From Phycomyces blakesleeanus NRRL 1555(-) (taxonomy: Eukaryota; Mucoromycota; Mucoromycetes; Mucorales; Phycomycetaceae), in NCBI RefSeq assembly GCF_001638985.1, contig NW_017265137.1, positions 2,381,848 to 2,445,847 on the forward strand: a DNA stretch of 64,000 nt. The letters are read 5' to 3'. Positions within the stretch are counted from its first letter, which is position 1. The number at the start of each line of letters is the position of its first letter. Shown piece by piece: positions 25,540 through 35,485 of the stretch. The notes below the pieces were generated by a model. The model was not told the origin of the DNA. It saw only the letters and a program-made list of their open reading frames with translations, and ran no database searches. The position numbers and the translations under genes are program-made.

Positions 25540-25665
25540 TACGCACACATACGCACACAAGCATACAAGCATACAAGCATACAAGCATACAAGCATACAA
25601 GCATATACATATAATGATGAAGAGGAATTCTATATAAATATATGTATGTATATGTATGTATATGT
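25381..25665. repeat. compound microsatellite, CA-rich
   Basis: Successive blocks of (ACATAC)n, (ATAC)n, a pure CA run at about 25485-25532, (ACGCACACAT)n and (ACAAGCAT)n. It is immediately downstream of the stop codon of the 25679-28408 gene. Confidence 0.9.
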
Positions 25666-25678
25666 ATTATTATTTATT

Positions 25679-28408
25679 CTAGCTTGAGGGTCGAATCGTT
25701 GCCCAAGAAGATCGCTCCGAGCCTGTGGCTGGAGATCGGACGTCGGGCGAACCCAGGTACCGGTCATATTCTGTCTGACTTTCAAGGCTTGCCTCATCTT
25801 CGTCGTCTTCTGCCCACGGAAGACCTCCCCGTTGTCGAGAGCCTGTGCGAAGCGTGCTGAAGATCGGCTTGCGCCCTTTTGACCGTCCGATACTCGTGGC
25901 CTCCAAGGCACGCGACATTACCGCCGCCGATGGCTCTGCCAGAAGCCCGGGCCTGCTCTTCTGAGCCCGGCCATTCCAAGTCTTGGCTACACTGTTATTG
26001 TTTGCACTGGCCCGCAGCATTGTACCTGTATTGGAAGCTCTGTCATTCGGCGGGCGGAACTCACTCTCACGCCCGCTTCCGAAAGTATCAGACATTTCTT
26101 GCAGACGACGACTTTCACCAGAGTACTGTCTGGTGTCGTAAGTAGGCACCATAGTACGTACAGTAGAAGACGAAAGAGAAGAAGTAGGAGCTCGATCTTG
26201 ATCTTGATCCTCATCCTCATATCGAAAGCTACCCTGTTCATGGTCTACAAAGCTGGCCGGCATGGTCGGTCGTCGGGAAGGGTTGGCTCGAACAGATAGA
26301 GATTGAAGAAACTGGGTGCTCTGGTGAGGAGTTGCTAGCATGGATGGCGATTGCTGCGAACAGTTGCTGAGGTCGGATGTAAAGCTTGTCGTGGACTCAC
26401 TACCGTTCAAGCTGTTCTCCCAAGTCGACTGCAGCATACGACGGATAGTAGCCACCTCGCCTCCTTTCTTGCCCGACACAGAGGCACTTCCGATTTTGGA
26501 TCTAGAAGCATTGGCACTGGCACTGGCACTGGCACTGGCACTGGCACTGGCACTGGCACTGGCATTAGTGTTAGCGTTAGCTTTTGCCTTTGCCGCATAA
26601 ATGCTCGCCTGCATTGCCATGTCCTGATCCGAGACCGCATATTTAGCAGAATCTGATGGTTCATCCGTGGCCTCAGGGCTGAGATCTTGTCCAGCCGATA
26701 ATACTCCTTTATCAGCAATACCCCACGATGGAATTGGACGAGCTGGTTTGAGTGACCCCTGAGGATCAGGTGTGACCCTAGATGTTGGTGTCTCAAAGAG
26801 ATGCTTGAGCGACTTGACACCATTAAGACTAGGCACCGGTTTCTGTGAGCTGCGTCCCAGCGTGCTGGCCCGTTTTGAGCCTGTTCTGGTGAGACCTTCA
26901 CCCTTGTTGCCGAGGATACGCAGATCTCGGACGGCCAGGGTTTTTGCAGTGTTGCTGGTGTGAGATCCAGATCCAACGGGAGGCACAAGGCGAGGAAGAT
27001 TGGCAACAGACATGGGGAGGTTGGCTTCCTTGTTAGTCTGGGCCTGTTTTGGGCTTTGCTGCCACCAGCCCGCAATCTCTCGAGCACCTGGCCCAGGGCC
27101 ACTGCGAACACCTGCCGACACGGTCGCTCTTCCTTCGGTCACGATACTATCTCGGACCAGGCGTCGGACAGATCCAGATGTGATGGTAATGTTCTCGAGT
27201 GTGCGTGGATCACGACTTCGTACACTGGCAAAGTAATTGGATTCGTCTGCCTTTGGGACGGGTGGCATGCGAGGTGTTGGTCGACCCTCTCTGGTCAGAG
27301 AGTCGTCTGGCTGGCCAAACATCATAGTCACAGCCTCGTCGCTGATCAGAACCGATCGTGTCTTGGTCTTTCTGGATGCAGAGCGGATCACACGACGGGC
27401 AGCATTCACAGCCGTAACTTCCTTGAGAGGACTATCGGCCATATCGTAGCCTTCTAGCTCTTCATCCTGTTCTTGTCCATGTTCTGCTAGAGCTGCTGCT
27501 ACGGCTGTTGTTGATTCAAAGGCTGGGATGGATTGTAGGGTGTGACTCCGCACACTGACCGGACTGACTACCCAGTCATCTCCAGTAATCGTACTAGGTT
27601 CACACTGGGTCTTGAGGCTCATTTTGGTAGAGTGTCGAGTTGGGGAGAGAATAGCAAGTGATTCGACAGTGAAATCATTGTCAATAGGAGACTTTTGTAA
27701 GGTTTCTTTTGATCTTGGCTGGAGTGGGTTCTGGGAGTACAATGATGAGCTCAAGAGGGGAGAGGGAGGCTCGTCTCCCGAATGAAACATCTGGTTGACA
27801 GGCACGGATAGTTTTAGGGATCTTTGGCGACGAAGGGATTGGTGGAGAGTGTTCTTCATCGTGGTTGCTTTTTGCTGCATCTTTTCGAAATCAATCGACA
27901 CAAATCCACGGGCCTGTTTTGCTTCGGCCGCTTCCTGGCTGGCAATCACACATGTGGTGTAGAGTTCCATAGCTTCGTTTGAGTTGAGTTCCATCTTGTC
28001 TGAGAAGAGAGAGTTCTGTGGAATTAAGGTGGGGGATTTTGGCTTGGTATCTTGTCTTCTTGGGCTCGGGAGGTCTGTAAACGAGGCGCTGTCTTTTTCG
28101 GTACATGAGGCGAGGTCTGGAATGGACATCGTGACGGATGTTTCGATAGTATTATTCTGGTCGACTGTTGTTGGTATATTAAATCCGGTCGTGAGTTGCC
28201 CGAATGATCCTCTCTGGGTCGGTTCTGCGCTATCGAGTGTCTTGGATCGTCCCCTGCGCTTGCGAACAAAACAACATCCTACAGAAGCCAGCATAATAAA
28301 GGTGCTGACAACAAGAACAACAATGATCCAGGTGGGGAAGTCGGGTTGGCTTTTAAAAGATGAATCTAAGGTAATTGTGTCCTTGAGGGTTAGAGGAGGA
28401 ACCTGTGG
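25679..28408 (-). CDS. single-pass membrane protein with long low-complexity cytosolic tail (5' end uncertain)
   Basis: The frame is open for about 909 codons. The first residues after a probable splice acceptor (28409-28410) give a short ectodomain ending SQPDFPTW, then a membrane helix (IIVVLVVSTFIMLASVGCCFV), then the stop-transfer RKRRGRSK. About 850 residues of Ser/Thr/Pro/Arg-rich tail follow, with no fold I recognise. A poly-(Ala-Ser) block is encoded by a GGCACT hexamer array. If translation starts at the internal Met (28294), the helix is truncated, so the upstream exon is preferred. A signal-peptide-like ORF starts at 28494 (MVFFRDLHNTTILIISHLSL) but lies in another frame, and I find no normal-sized intron joining them. 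A frameshift or missed exon is possible. Function unknown. Confidence 0.68.
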   Translation of the reverse strand, partial: PQVPPLTLKDTITLDSSFKSQPDFPTWIIVVLVVSTFIMLASVGCCFVRKRRGRSKTLDSAEPTQRGSFGQLTTGFNIPTTVDQNNTIETSVTMSIPDLASCTEKDSASFTDLPSPRRQDTKPKSPTLIPQNSLFSDKMELNSNEAMELYTTCVIASQEAAEAKQARGFVSIDFEKMQQKATTMKNTLHQSLRRQRSLKLSVPVNQMFHSGDEPPSPLLSSSLYSQNPLQPRSKETLQKSPIDNDFTVESLAILSPTRHSTKMSLKTQCEPSTITGDDWVVSPVSVRSHTLQSIPAFESTTAVAAALAEHGQEQDEELEGYDMADSPLKEVTAVNAARRVIRSASRKTKTRSVLISDEAVTMMFGQPDDSLTREGRPTPRMPPVPKADESNYFASVRSRDPRTLENITITSGSVRRLVRDSIVTEGRATVSAGVRSGPGPGAREIAGWWQQSPKQAQTNKEANLPMSVANLPRLVPPVGSGSHTSNTAKTLAVRDLRILGNKGEGLTRTGSKRASTLGRSSQKPVPSLNGVKSLKHLFETPTSRVTPDPQGSLKPARPIPSWGIADKGVLSAGQDLSPEATDEPSDSAKYAVSDQDMAMQASIYAAKAKANANTNASASASASASASASASANASRSKIGSASVSGKKGGEVATIRRMLQSTWENSLNGSESTTSFTSDLSNCSQQSPSMLATPHQSTQFLQSLSVRANPSRRPTMPASFVDHEQGSFRYEDEDQDQDRAPTSSLSSSTVRTMVPTYDTRQYSGESRRLQEMSDTFGSGRESEFRPPNDRASNTGTMLRASANNNSVAKTWNGRAQKSRPGLLAEPSAAVMSRALEATSIGRSKGRKPIFSTLRTGSRQRGGLPWAEDDEDEASLESQTEYDRYLGSPDVRSPATGSERSSWATIRPSS
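26509..26565. repeat. GGCACT hexanucleotide array inside coding sequence
   Basis: About nine tandem copies of GGCACT on the plus strand encode alternating Ala-Ser in the minus-strand gene. An in-frame hexamer changes length without shifting frame. Confidence 0.9.
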
Positions 28409-29920
28409 CTGATATCAAGACTACCTGCAATAACAAGAGATAAGTGTGAGATAATAAGGATTGTAGTATTGTGGAGATCTCTAAAGAAAACCATACACTT
28501 TTGTGTGAGTGTGAGTGAGAGAGAGAGCCAAAAAATAAAATAAACAAATAAAAGGTTTAAAGATGTGAAAAAAATAAAATAAAAAGAATAATGCTTGTGA
28601 GTACTTGGACAAATAGAATACAATAAGATACAATAAGATATAAAAAAGAAAGAACATCTGAATGAAGAAGGCTAAGGAGGGGTTAGTGGTTTACTGGGGT
28701 GATAAAGGGGTTACAAGGGCGGCACTGTTGCAAATAGTAAAAGTGCAAGACAGCAGTACAAGATACACCTAATGTGGTATCTAATTGTATAGGGGCAGTT
28801 TTTCTTTTGTATCTGAAGGAGGTCAAAGACAATAAGGGGATCAAGTTTGGTTTGTTAACTACACAGCCAAAAAGCAAAAAGGAAGCCATTGAGACTCCTT
28901 GAGTAAAGTGTACTGGATTATGTATATTTTTTTTGTTTGAGTGCAAAAATAACAAGTGAATGCAAAGTAACAAGTGAGTGTGGCAATCCCATGCTGACCT
29001 TCCGTGTTTAGCTTCCTTGAAACTTTGAATATCACACTATTGAGTAAGACAAACACAGGCCTAATGCTTATTTATACAGGAAATGTCGATCCTGTCACTA
29101 CATCAACCCCTTGACCAATGTATGTTTTGTTTGTTTATTTTGTAGTGTATAATGTATATGTGTTGTTAAACCAAAGGAGAATTAGCAATCTAGTTTAATA
29201 TATACATTATATTATATTATATTATATAGTACCAATGTTGGATATGCTTTTTTTTTATGTCAAGAAAAGTCGTAGTCTATGACTGGATATCAGTAACCAT
29301 GGAGAAATATCCACTTGCTTTATCCTTTTAGGAAAAAGGAGGATAAAGAAAGAACCATTTGGTCTACCCCACACATGTATGCAAAAAGAAAACTGTTGTT
29401 TTTGTTGTTGTTGTTGTTTCTTTATTCTTTTTAAAGAAGGTTCTTTCTATAAAGTCGAGATTCTGCAACCAATGTAATTCATATGTCTCTCCTTCAATTA
29501 TACCCTACTTTCTTGTATACACATTTATATTTATACTTTACACACAAATAATTAGGTACCGGTGGTTAATTTTCTGTACATGATCAAGTCACCACACTGC
29601 ACCACACTGCACAAATAAAATAAAATAAAATAAAATAAAAGAAAATAAAAGAAAATAAACGTACAAAGGTAAAGAGGTAAAAAGGTAAAGAGTAAAGAGT
29701 AAAAGGTACAAAAAAAAAAAAAAAAAAAAAAGTCCCACAGCTCTGTTCTCGGATCTTTTCTTTTTTGTCTTTACAAAATTTATAAAGGGTATTTTAATGA
29801 GAATAACTTTAAAGCAAAAAAAAAAGAACAATAGAAAAAGGGTTTCGATTTCCTATATATTTGGTTTTTTTTTCTTTGCTTTGCTTCTCTTTTTTCTTCT
29901 CATTTTTGGGGGGGTTTTTT
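28409..29920. other. intergenic: upstream of membrane protein gene, 3' flank of PRO1
   Basis: Probably contains the unseen 5' exon of the membrane protein and its promoter. A poly-A run at about 29709-29732 and (TAAAA)n repeats at 29616-29655 mark the PRO1 3' flank. No other gene supported. Confidence 0.5.
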
Positions 29921-31593
29921 TTAAGCATCATTGACTACTCTGACAAGATTGTCTCGGTTAATGACACATTCAGCATCGACATAGCCAAGGACATCAGCAA
30001 TCTCATGACTCTTGCAACGCTTGATTCTCGAGATCTCAATGCTAGTGTAGTTGACCAATCCTTTGCCGATCACCATGTCTGTTAGTTTGCCGTTGATTGT
30101 CTTTCTGACCACGATCTGGACTGCCTGTTGGGCTACAAAGCTTCCCTTGACTTCTACAATTCCGGCTGCGAACAGACTGGACCGAAGAGTGGAAGTCACT
30201 GCCCTGGCTGCACCGTCGTCGACCACGATAACACCAGCTGTGTGCAGACCGTGCAGAATCCACCACTTATGGTCCAGCAGAGGGTTGTTCTTGGCCACAA
30301 AGCGGGTGTTTAACGGAATGTCATGTTTTTTTTGGTCAGCGTTGTCAGTTATGGCATCACCTTGGATAATCTTGAGCATGTTGAACGGTTTGGCACCATG
30401 AGTAATGATAGTAGTGACACCTGCCGCAGTGGCCAGATCTGCTGCAACCAGTTTTGTTTCCATACCACCTGTACCCAAAGATGATCCACTTGTGCTGATA
30501 GACACTAGAGTTTATTATTGTTAATATTTATTACCATGTGCATTTTTTTTTAACAAAAAAAAAAGGGTATTCAAGTTGGTTTACCTTTGGAGCGAAGTGC
30601 ACTGATATCGTCACAAATGTCTACAGGTTTGGCATCTGGATTTGTGCGAGGATTATCGGTGTAAAGACAATCGACGTCTGTGAGCAAAAAGAGATAATCT
30701 GCCTTGATCATGCCAGCAGTAATGGCAGAAAGGGTGTCGTTGTCACCAAATCGAATACCCTTTTTTTTTGATACGATAAACGATCAAAACTTTAGCTCAT
30801 ATTACATGTATAGAAAAGAAGAAGGAGAAGAAGTAAAAATAAAGCAAATTTATCAATTACCTGGGTAGAAATAGTATCGTTCTCATTCACAATTGGAACC
30901 ACACTCATATCCAATAGCTCTTCCAGGCAGCTCACAGCATTCAGATATTGAGAGCGCTATTATTATTATTTTGTAAGAAAAAAAAATTAGTTTTGATTTT
31001 GATTTTTTTTTATGATATAACTAGCCATGGTCAAGCTTTATCTAAGAAAAAGAAAGATATATATATATGTGTGTAATTTACTCACATCAGCCAGATCATT
31101 TTTTGTTAACAAAAGTTGGGCAACCGGTTGATGGAATTGACCAAACAAATCATCATACAAAGCCATAAGTCTACCCTGACCAACCGCAGCAACAGCCTAT
31201 GTTAAATTTATATATATATATAAATCAAAAAGGTAAAAAAAAAAAAAGGGGGGGGGGGGGGTGTAGGTTAATAAAGATATATATTATATATAATATTTAG
31301 ATAAAAAAAATTATTATGTATTACAGCCAACTTACTTGTCTAGCCGCCAGTTTAGAAGGCTTCTCGGCCATATTAAGTCGTCTTAGGCCAGTTCCAACTG
31401 CTGCACTTGTCACAATCACCACACGATGACCATTCTGTTTCAGTTTCAGGACTGACTCAACCAACAGAGAGAGATTGGACAACAGAGGGAAATGGGTCTC
31501 TTCATCGCAAATTGAGGTTGTTCCGACCTTGACTACAATTGTAAGAGATGTCTTGTTAGGGCGATGATTGTTCTGTTGATTCTTGTGAATCAT
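29921..31593 (-). CDS. PRO1: glutamate 5-kinase (gamma-glutamyl kinase) with PUA domain
   Basis: First step of proline synthesis: phosphorylates L-glutamate with ATP to gamma-glutamyl phosphate in the cytosol. Five exons encode roughly 410 residues. The amino-acid kinase domain shows VVKVGTTSI near the start, [46 protein letters not shown] and [17 protein letters not shown], then [15 protein letters not shown]. The C-terminal PUA domain runs from about HKWWILHGL to the end ([10 protein letters not shown]). Kinase plus PUA is the usual yeast Pro1 layout, and the length is close to the yeast enzyme. Start [10 protein letters not shown] is the only Met before the kinase core. Introns are GT-AG with AT-rich branch regions. 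Feedback-site residues cannot be judged by eye. Confidence 0.95.
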
Positions 31594-31986
31594 GATGTCG
31601 AAAGAGTAAAGTGAAAAAAATAAAAATAAAAATAAAAATAATAAAAATAAGGAACAGTTTCTTTTCTTTCTTTTCTACCTGTCAAAGGCTATATTTTTTA
31701 TTTTTATTATATTGTGATAGTTTTGCGTTATTTGAAAAAAATCAAATAGCCCATCTCATAAAAAAAAGAAAAGAAAATGACCTTTCTTTTTTTTGTTAAT
31801 CAGGACCCCCCAAAAAAAAAGTCTTGTGTATCCAATAGAAAGTCTCAAAGATTCTTTTTGATGCTGTGATTGGTGGAAAGTCTAAATAATTATTTGCGTC
31901 AACGATAACGCAAATTCATATTTGTACGTGCATCTGTATGTGGTATAGATGTGGGTACCTATATATGGATAAAATTTTAGACGTAA
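31594..31986. other. PRO1 promoter region
   Basis: AT-rich 390 bp between the PRO1 start and the mobile element, with (AAAAAT)n at 31617-31650. No gene seen. Confidence 0.55.
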
Positions 31987-32219
31987 TACAGTCATTTCAA
32001 AAAGTAAAGTCGCTGATTTTGAGTTTGATGTCGTGCAAAAAAACTTGTGTCCAACAATGATGTCGACTGATCCAGCAATTAAGTCGTGACGAATTTCGTT
32101 TAGTAATTGCCCAATAAAATTTCTTGGCATTAATTATTTTTATAAAAAAGGGGGCCATTCTCGGTGTACCTTTTTTACTTCTTTTTTCCTATTTACAATT
32201 TATTTTATAGACATATAGA

Positions 32220-33507
32220 ATGAGTATGCAATTTCTTTACGAAGATGGAAAAGGACATGTTGTTGATGAGCACGGAGTTGAGCCGATGGATCTTGTTGTT
32301 GACGAGGAGCTATTCGCTATCGAAACAATAAGCTCTCGTACTCAATTCCTAATGAATAAACCTCCGGAAAGATATTCTAATCCTGTAATGCATCCAGTTT
32401 CAGACGATAGGAATAATGATGTTGATATGGAGTTATTCAACAAGCGACGCTATACAGTTTACTCTGATGATGAGAAAACGAGATTTTTTCACCTATTTTT
32501 TAGCAAATGCTTAAGTGCTTCTGCTGCCGCGAGACAATTAGGTATTCATATTCGTGCAGCTCAGAGATGGGTCAAACGTTATTATGAAGATCCTGAGAGT
32601 ATTTTCGAAAAAAAAGAAAAAGTCAGGTCGACGTCGTATTCTTGGGGAGGAGCATAAACAATTTATCTTAAGGTGCATTGATGAGAATCCTTCTGCTGTT
32701 TTAACTGAAGTGGTAGGAAGTTTAATGCAAAACTTTGTAGATCTTAATGTTTCTCGTAGTACTGTTTATAACTTCATGACAACGCAGTGCAATCTATCAA
32801 TTAAGCAGGTGCAGTTCCATTCTGTAGAAAGAAACAGCGAGGAAAAAATTCAGCAAAGGTACGTTTGGGTCCAAAAGTGGCAGCAAACTGACATGGACTT
32901 TACAACAAATTGTGTCTTTCTGGATGAATCAGCCTTTCACATTAATTTGAAACGAGGTATGGCTTGGTCAAAGAAGGGAACTCCTGCAATAGTTACAGTG
33001 CCTATGACTAAAGCGAAAGCAACATCTATTTTAGGTGCCATATCGGCCACTGGCTTAATTAATGTTAGTTTGAGAGTTCCAAAGCGTATCAAAAAGAGAA
33101 AGCTTGGACATGAGACTGACGTTTATAGCACAGGAACAGTGACAGGGCATTATTTGAGCTTTGTGAAGGCTACTCTTGATGAAATGGACAGATATCCAGA
33201 AATGAAGGGACATTACCTTGTCATGGATAACGCTCCTATTCACAGCTCAACCGATATAGGTAAGTATATCAATTCTCGGGGATACCAGTATGCGTATCTT
33301 CCTCCATATTCTCCTGAACTGAATCCAATCGAGCAGTTCTGGTCAGTCGTCAAGAGTAAAGTGAAACAAAATAAGTTTTTGGAAAAAGAATCACTCATGA
33401 CAAGAATTAGCGAAGCATGTGATAGTTTATATTTAAGTGATTTCAAAGGTTTTGTTTCTCATTCTGTTAAATGCTTTGACAAGTGTCTCAACAAAGAGAG
33501 GCTCTAA
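32220..33507 (+). pseudogene. Tc1/mariner-type (DD34E) transposase, left copy, frameshifted at A8
   Basis: Two overlapping frames. The first (32220-32657) has an N-terminal acidic part and a helix-turn-helix (SASAAARQLGIHIRAAQRWV). The second (coding from about 32618 to 33507) has a second HTH-like segment and the DDE_3 catalytic core. The triad is Asp in FLDESAFH, Asp in VMDNAPIH and Glu in SPELNPIEQFW, with 34 residues between the last two. The frames join at an A8 tract after TTTTCG (about 32608-32616), and one A fewer restores a single frame. Either it is disabled or it relies on slippage at the A-run. The identical break is in the right copy. Confidence 0.85.
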
Positions 33508-33515
33508 AATATCCA

Positions 33516-33519
<4 letters not shown>

Positions 33520-33542
<23 letters not shown>
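33520..33542. repeat. poly-A run after transposase stop, left arm
   Basis: About 23 A, 12 bp after the stop. The right arm has a matching T-run of about 21 at 36012-36032. Confidence 0.9.
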
Positions 33543-33547
<5 letters not shown>

Positions 33548-33567
33548 AAAAAAGGGGAAATTTGTTA

Positions 33568-33728
33568 TGCACTTTTTGTTAAGCACTTTTTGTCAAGCAC
33601 TTTGTCAAGCACTTTGTCAAGCACTTTTTGTTAAGCACTTTTTGTTAAGCACTTTTTGTTAAGCACTTTGTTAAGCACTTTGTCAAGCACTTTGTTAAGC
33701 ACTTTGTCAAGCACTTTGTTAAGCACTC
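33568..33728 (+). repeat. minisatellite AAGCACTTTGTT/AAGCACTTTTTGTT, left arm
   Basis: About 13 tandem copies of a 12-bp unit (AAGCACTTTGTT or AAGCACTTTGTC), mixed with a 14-bp form having two extra T. It ends in a 21-G run (33729-33749). The inverted copy is at 35816-35990. Confidence 0.93.
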
Positions 33729-33750
33729 GGGGGGGGGGGGGGGGGGGGGC

Positions 33751-33845
33751 AACGACGTCATTGTGGAGATTGACGAAAGCAAGTTTGGTAAATGTAAGTA
33801 CCACTGGGATCATGCTGTCGAGGGTTGCTGGGTGTTTGGGTTTTG
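33751..33845 (+). pseudogene. fragment of Merlin/IS1595 (ISXO2-like) transposase, left
   Basis: After the G-run the frame reads VIVEIDESKFGKCKYHW then HAVEGCWVFG. This matches the IDExKFGxRKYxRG...VEGxWVFG signature of ISXO2-like (IS1595/Merlin) DDE transposases as I know the family. Only about 30 residues remain. The homology then stops at the arm border. The fragment is duplicated on the other arm. Confidence 0.6.
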
Positions 33846-33986
33846 GTCATATATTTTGGCTGGGTCAACAAAATTGACCAAAAGCAGTACTCTTTTTTTT
33901 TTACTCTTTTTTTTTTTTTTTTTTTGTGAACCAGCCTGCTTTTGTTGTGTCTCCCTCTTTTTATTTTATTCTTTTTTATGGTTGCA

Positions 33987-35485
33987 ATGGCGAGTAAAAC
34001 AAAACTTGTTACTATTTTACAGCAATGTTTTGAATGTCGAAAGACATACAGCACTCCACAATCCCTTCGAGAACACATGCAAAAGCACAATATACAATTG
34101 CCACAACGAATAACAGGAATCAGACGATATAATAATGATGAATATACCTATGTTAAGGCTACCAAATCACACGATGACATTGAGAAGCACTTTGGCTGCC
34201 CTGCATGCATCGCTCATTGTATGGAAATCGACGAGTTGAAGACCCATTATTATGCCAACCATTTAGAAACCTTGCCAGAACAATCACAGACGACATCGCA
34301 GGAAGAACCAGCAACAGGGCAACAACAAAGCTACAACAGCCAAGACCAGCCTAACAAACGTCGCTTAAGCAATATCCTTGGAACTGAGTTGTTGGATCCA
34401 TTATGCCTATCGTTTCCGCCTCTTGATCACGATGACCATTTGTTGGTACAAAACTTCGATGCAACAATGGCGTTTCATAAGCTGCAGCTCTCATTATGTC
34501 AACACAAATGGAAACTATCACTCGAAAATCACATCCACTGCGCCATGGCAGCCACCCACATTTTGCTCTTGTCACGAAATCAGTACCCAGAGGATTTATC
34601 ACCCTATTTCAGCAATCACGACCTCAAGGCAACCATCAATGGGATTGAGACAAAATATGGCATTAAAAAGCTTCCAATGTCAATGGCGACGACTACCAGC
34701 ATGATCGGCATCGTTCAAAATCTTACCATGGGAGTAATCAGTCGAGATAAAGCGATTGCACACCTTTTGGATTTGGACCTCCCCACAAATGAGAACAAGT
34801 TCAAAAAATGCATAATCGATTTGATTCGGAAGCTTCCTCCCGTACCTTTGCAGAAGACATCAACGAATTTGAACTTAGCACTCGATACGTTGATCCTTTT
34901 TTATCTGGTTTATTTGACGATCCGGACGAGGGCATATACCTACGGTGGACTAATGAAATAACTTTAGAAGCTCGACAGAATGAAGATTTATCAACAAAAC
35001 GTCCCGATATATGTATAAGTCGTTTACATGGGATGACATGGGCGTCGAATCATGGCTATGGGGAAGTTAAGTCAGCTGCTCAAGGTGGTAACAATTATTC
35101 GATTTGTCGGGATCTACTTCGCGTTGGTATATTCTGCAAGAATGCTCTCGATACACATAACATGGAAGGTGTACTGGGTCTGCAGGTTATTGGAAGAATG
35201 GTTACGTTTTATGTCTTGGTTTTGCCATCAACAGGACTTTATGTCATGTACGAGCTGGAAAAAATCAAGATTCCTAGCTGCTTGTATGATTTAACTAAAC
35301 TTATTGTGGATATGCCTCGCGTTTGTCGCGTACTTGACACCTTCAATCGCATCTGCAAACCATCAGTCCATCAAGCAATGCCTAGCCGACACCGCCCAAC
35401 GATCACGACGTCTGCCTTCAATGGCGTTTTTTCACCATCCCAAGATCGCAAAAGATCATGTCATTTGAAATATCAACATAATTAG
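33987..35485 (+). pseudogene. two C2H2 zinc fingers plus PD-(D/E)XK-like domain protein, one frameshift
   Basis: The start chosen is MASKTKLVTILQQ; upstream Met codons only add a hydrophobic stretch from a T-run. Finger 1 is CFEC...HMQKH and finger 2 is CPAC...HYYANH, both C-x2-C-x12-H-x3/4-H. A Gln-rich linker and helical region follow, then in a second frame ELSTRYVDPFL, YLRWTNEITLEAR, RPDICIS, GYGEVK and GLYVMYELEKIKIP. RPD followed about 17 residues later by ExK fits a PD-(D/E)XK nuclease core; this is an inference. I recall many close uncharacterised relatives in Mucorales. The frame changes near 34850 by one base, so this copy is probably broken; an unusual intron is less likely. It sits between the inverted arms. 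Confidence 0.65.

Larger units (their letters stand above)
24304..25678. promoter_or_regulatory. myosin B promoter region and complex microsatellite
   Basis: The part near 24303 holds the myosin B promoter, including the shared element at 24607-24625. From about 25381 to 25665 lies a compound repeat of (ACATAC)n, (CA)n and (CAAGCATA)n. ORFs there are low-complexity translations of the repeat and are not genes. Confidence 0.55.
31989..33845 (+). repeat. left inverted arm of composite element
   Basis: Matches the reverse complement of 35697-37204 from the outer terminus to 33845, where left reads TTTTGGTCAT and right reads TTTTGTATTT. It differs from the right arm by a 359-bp segment, minisatellite copy number, homopolymer length and rare substitutions (for example CCAATGC against CCAACGC after the transposase stop). 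Confidence 0.9.

Noticed and set aside
25320..25687. Several overlapping ORFs with Cys/Val/Tyr or Thr/His repeats
   Set aside because: They are six-frame translations of the CA/ATAC microsatellite and have no non-repeat sequence.
26407..27457. ORFs antisense to, or in another frame of, the membrane-protein gene (for example 26407-27111 minus, 26960-27457 plus)
   Set aside because: They lie wholly inside the 871-codon frame and show no independent features.
33568..33728. CRISPR-like array
   Set aside because: The units are 12-14 bp in direct tandem with no unique spacers, in a eukaryotic genome; it is a minisatellite.
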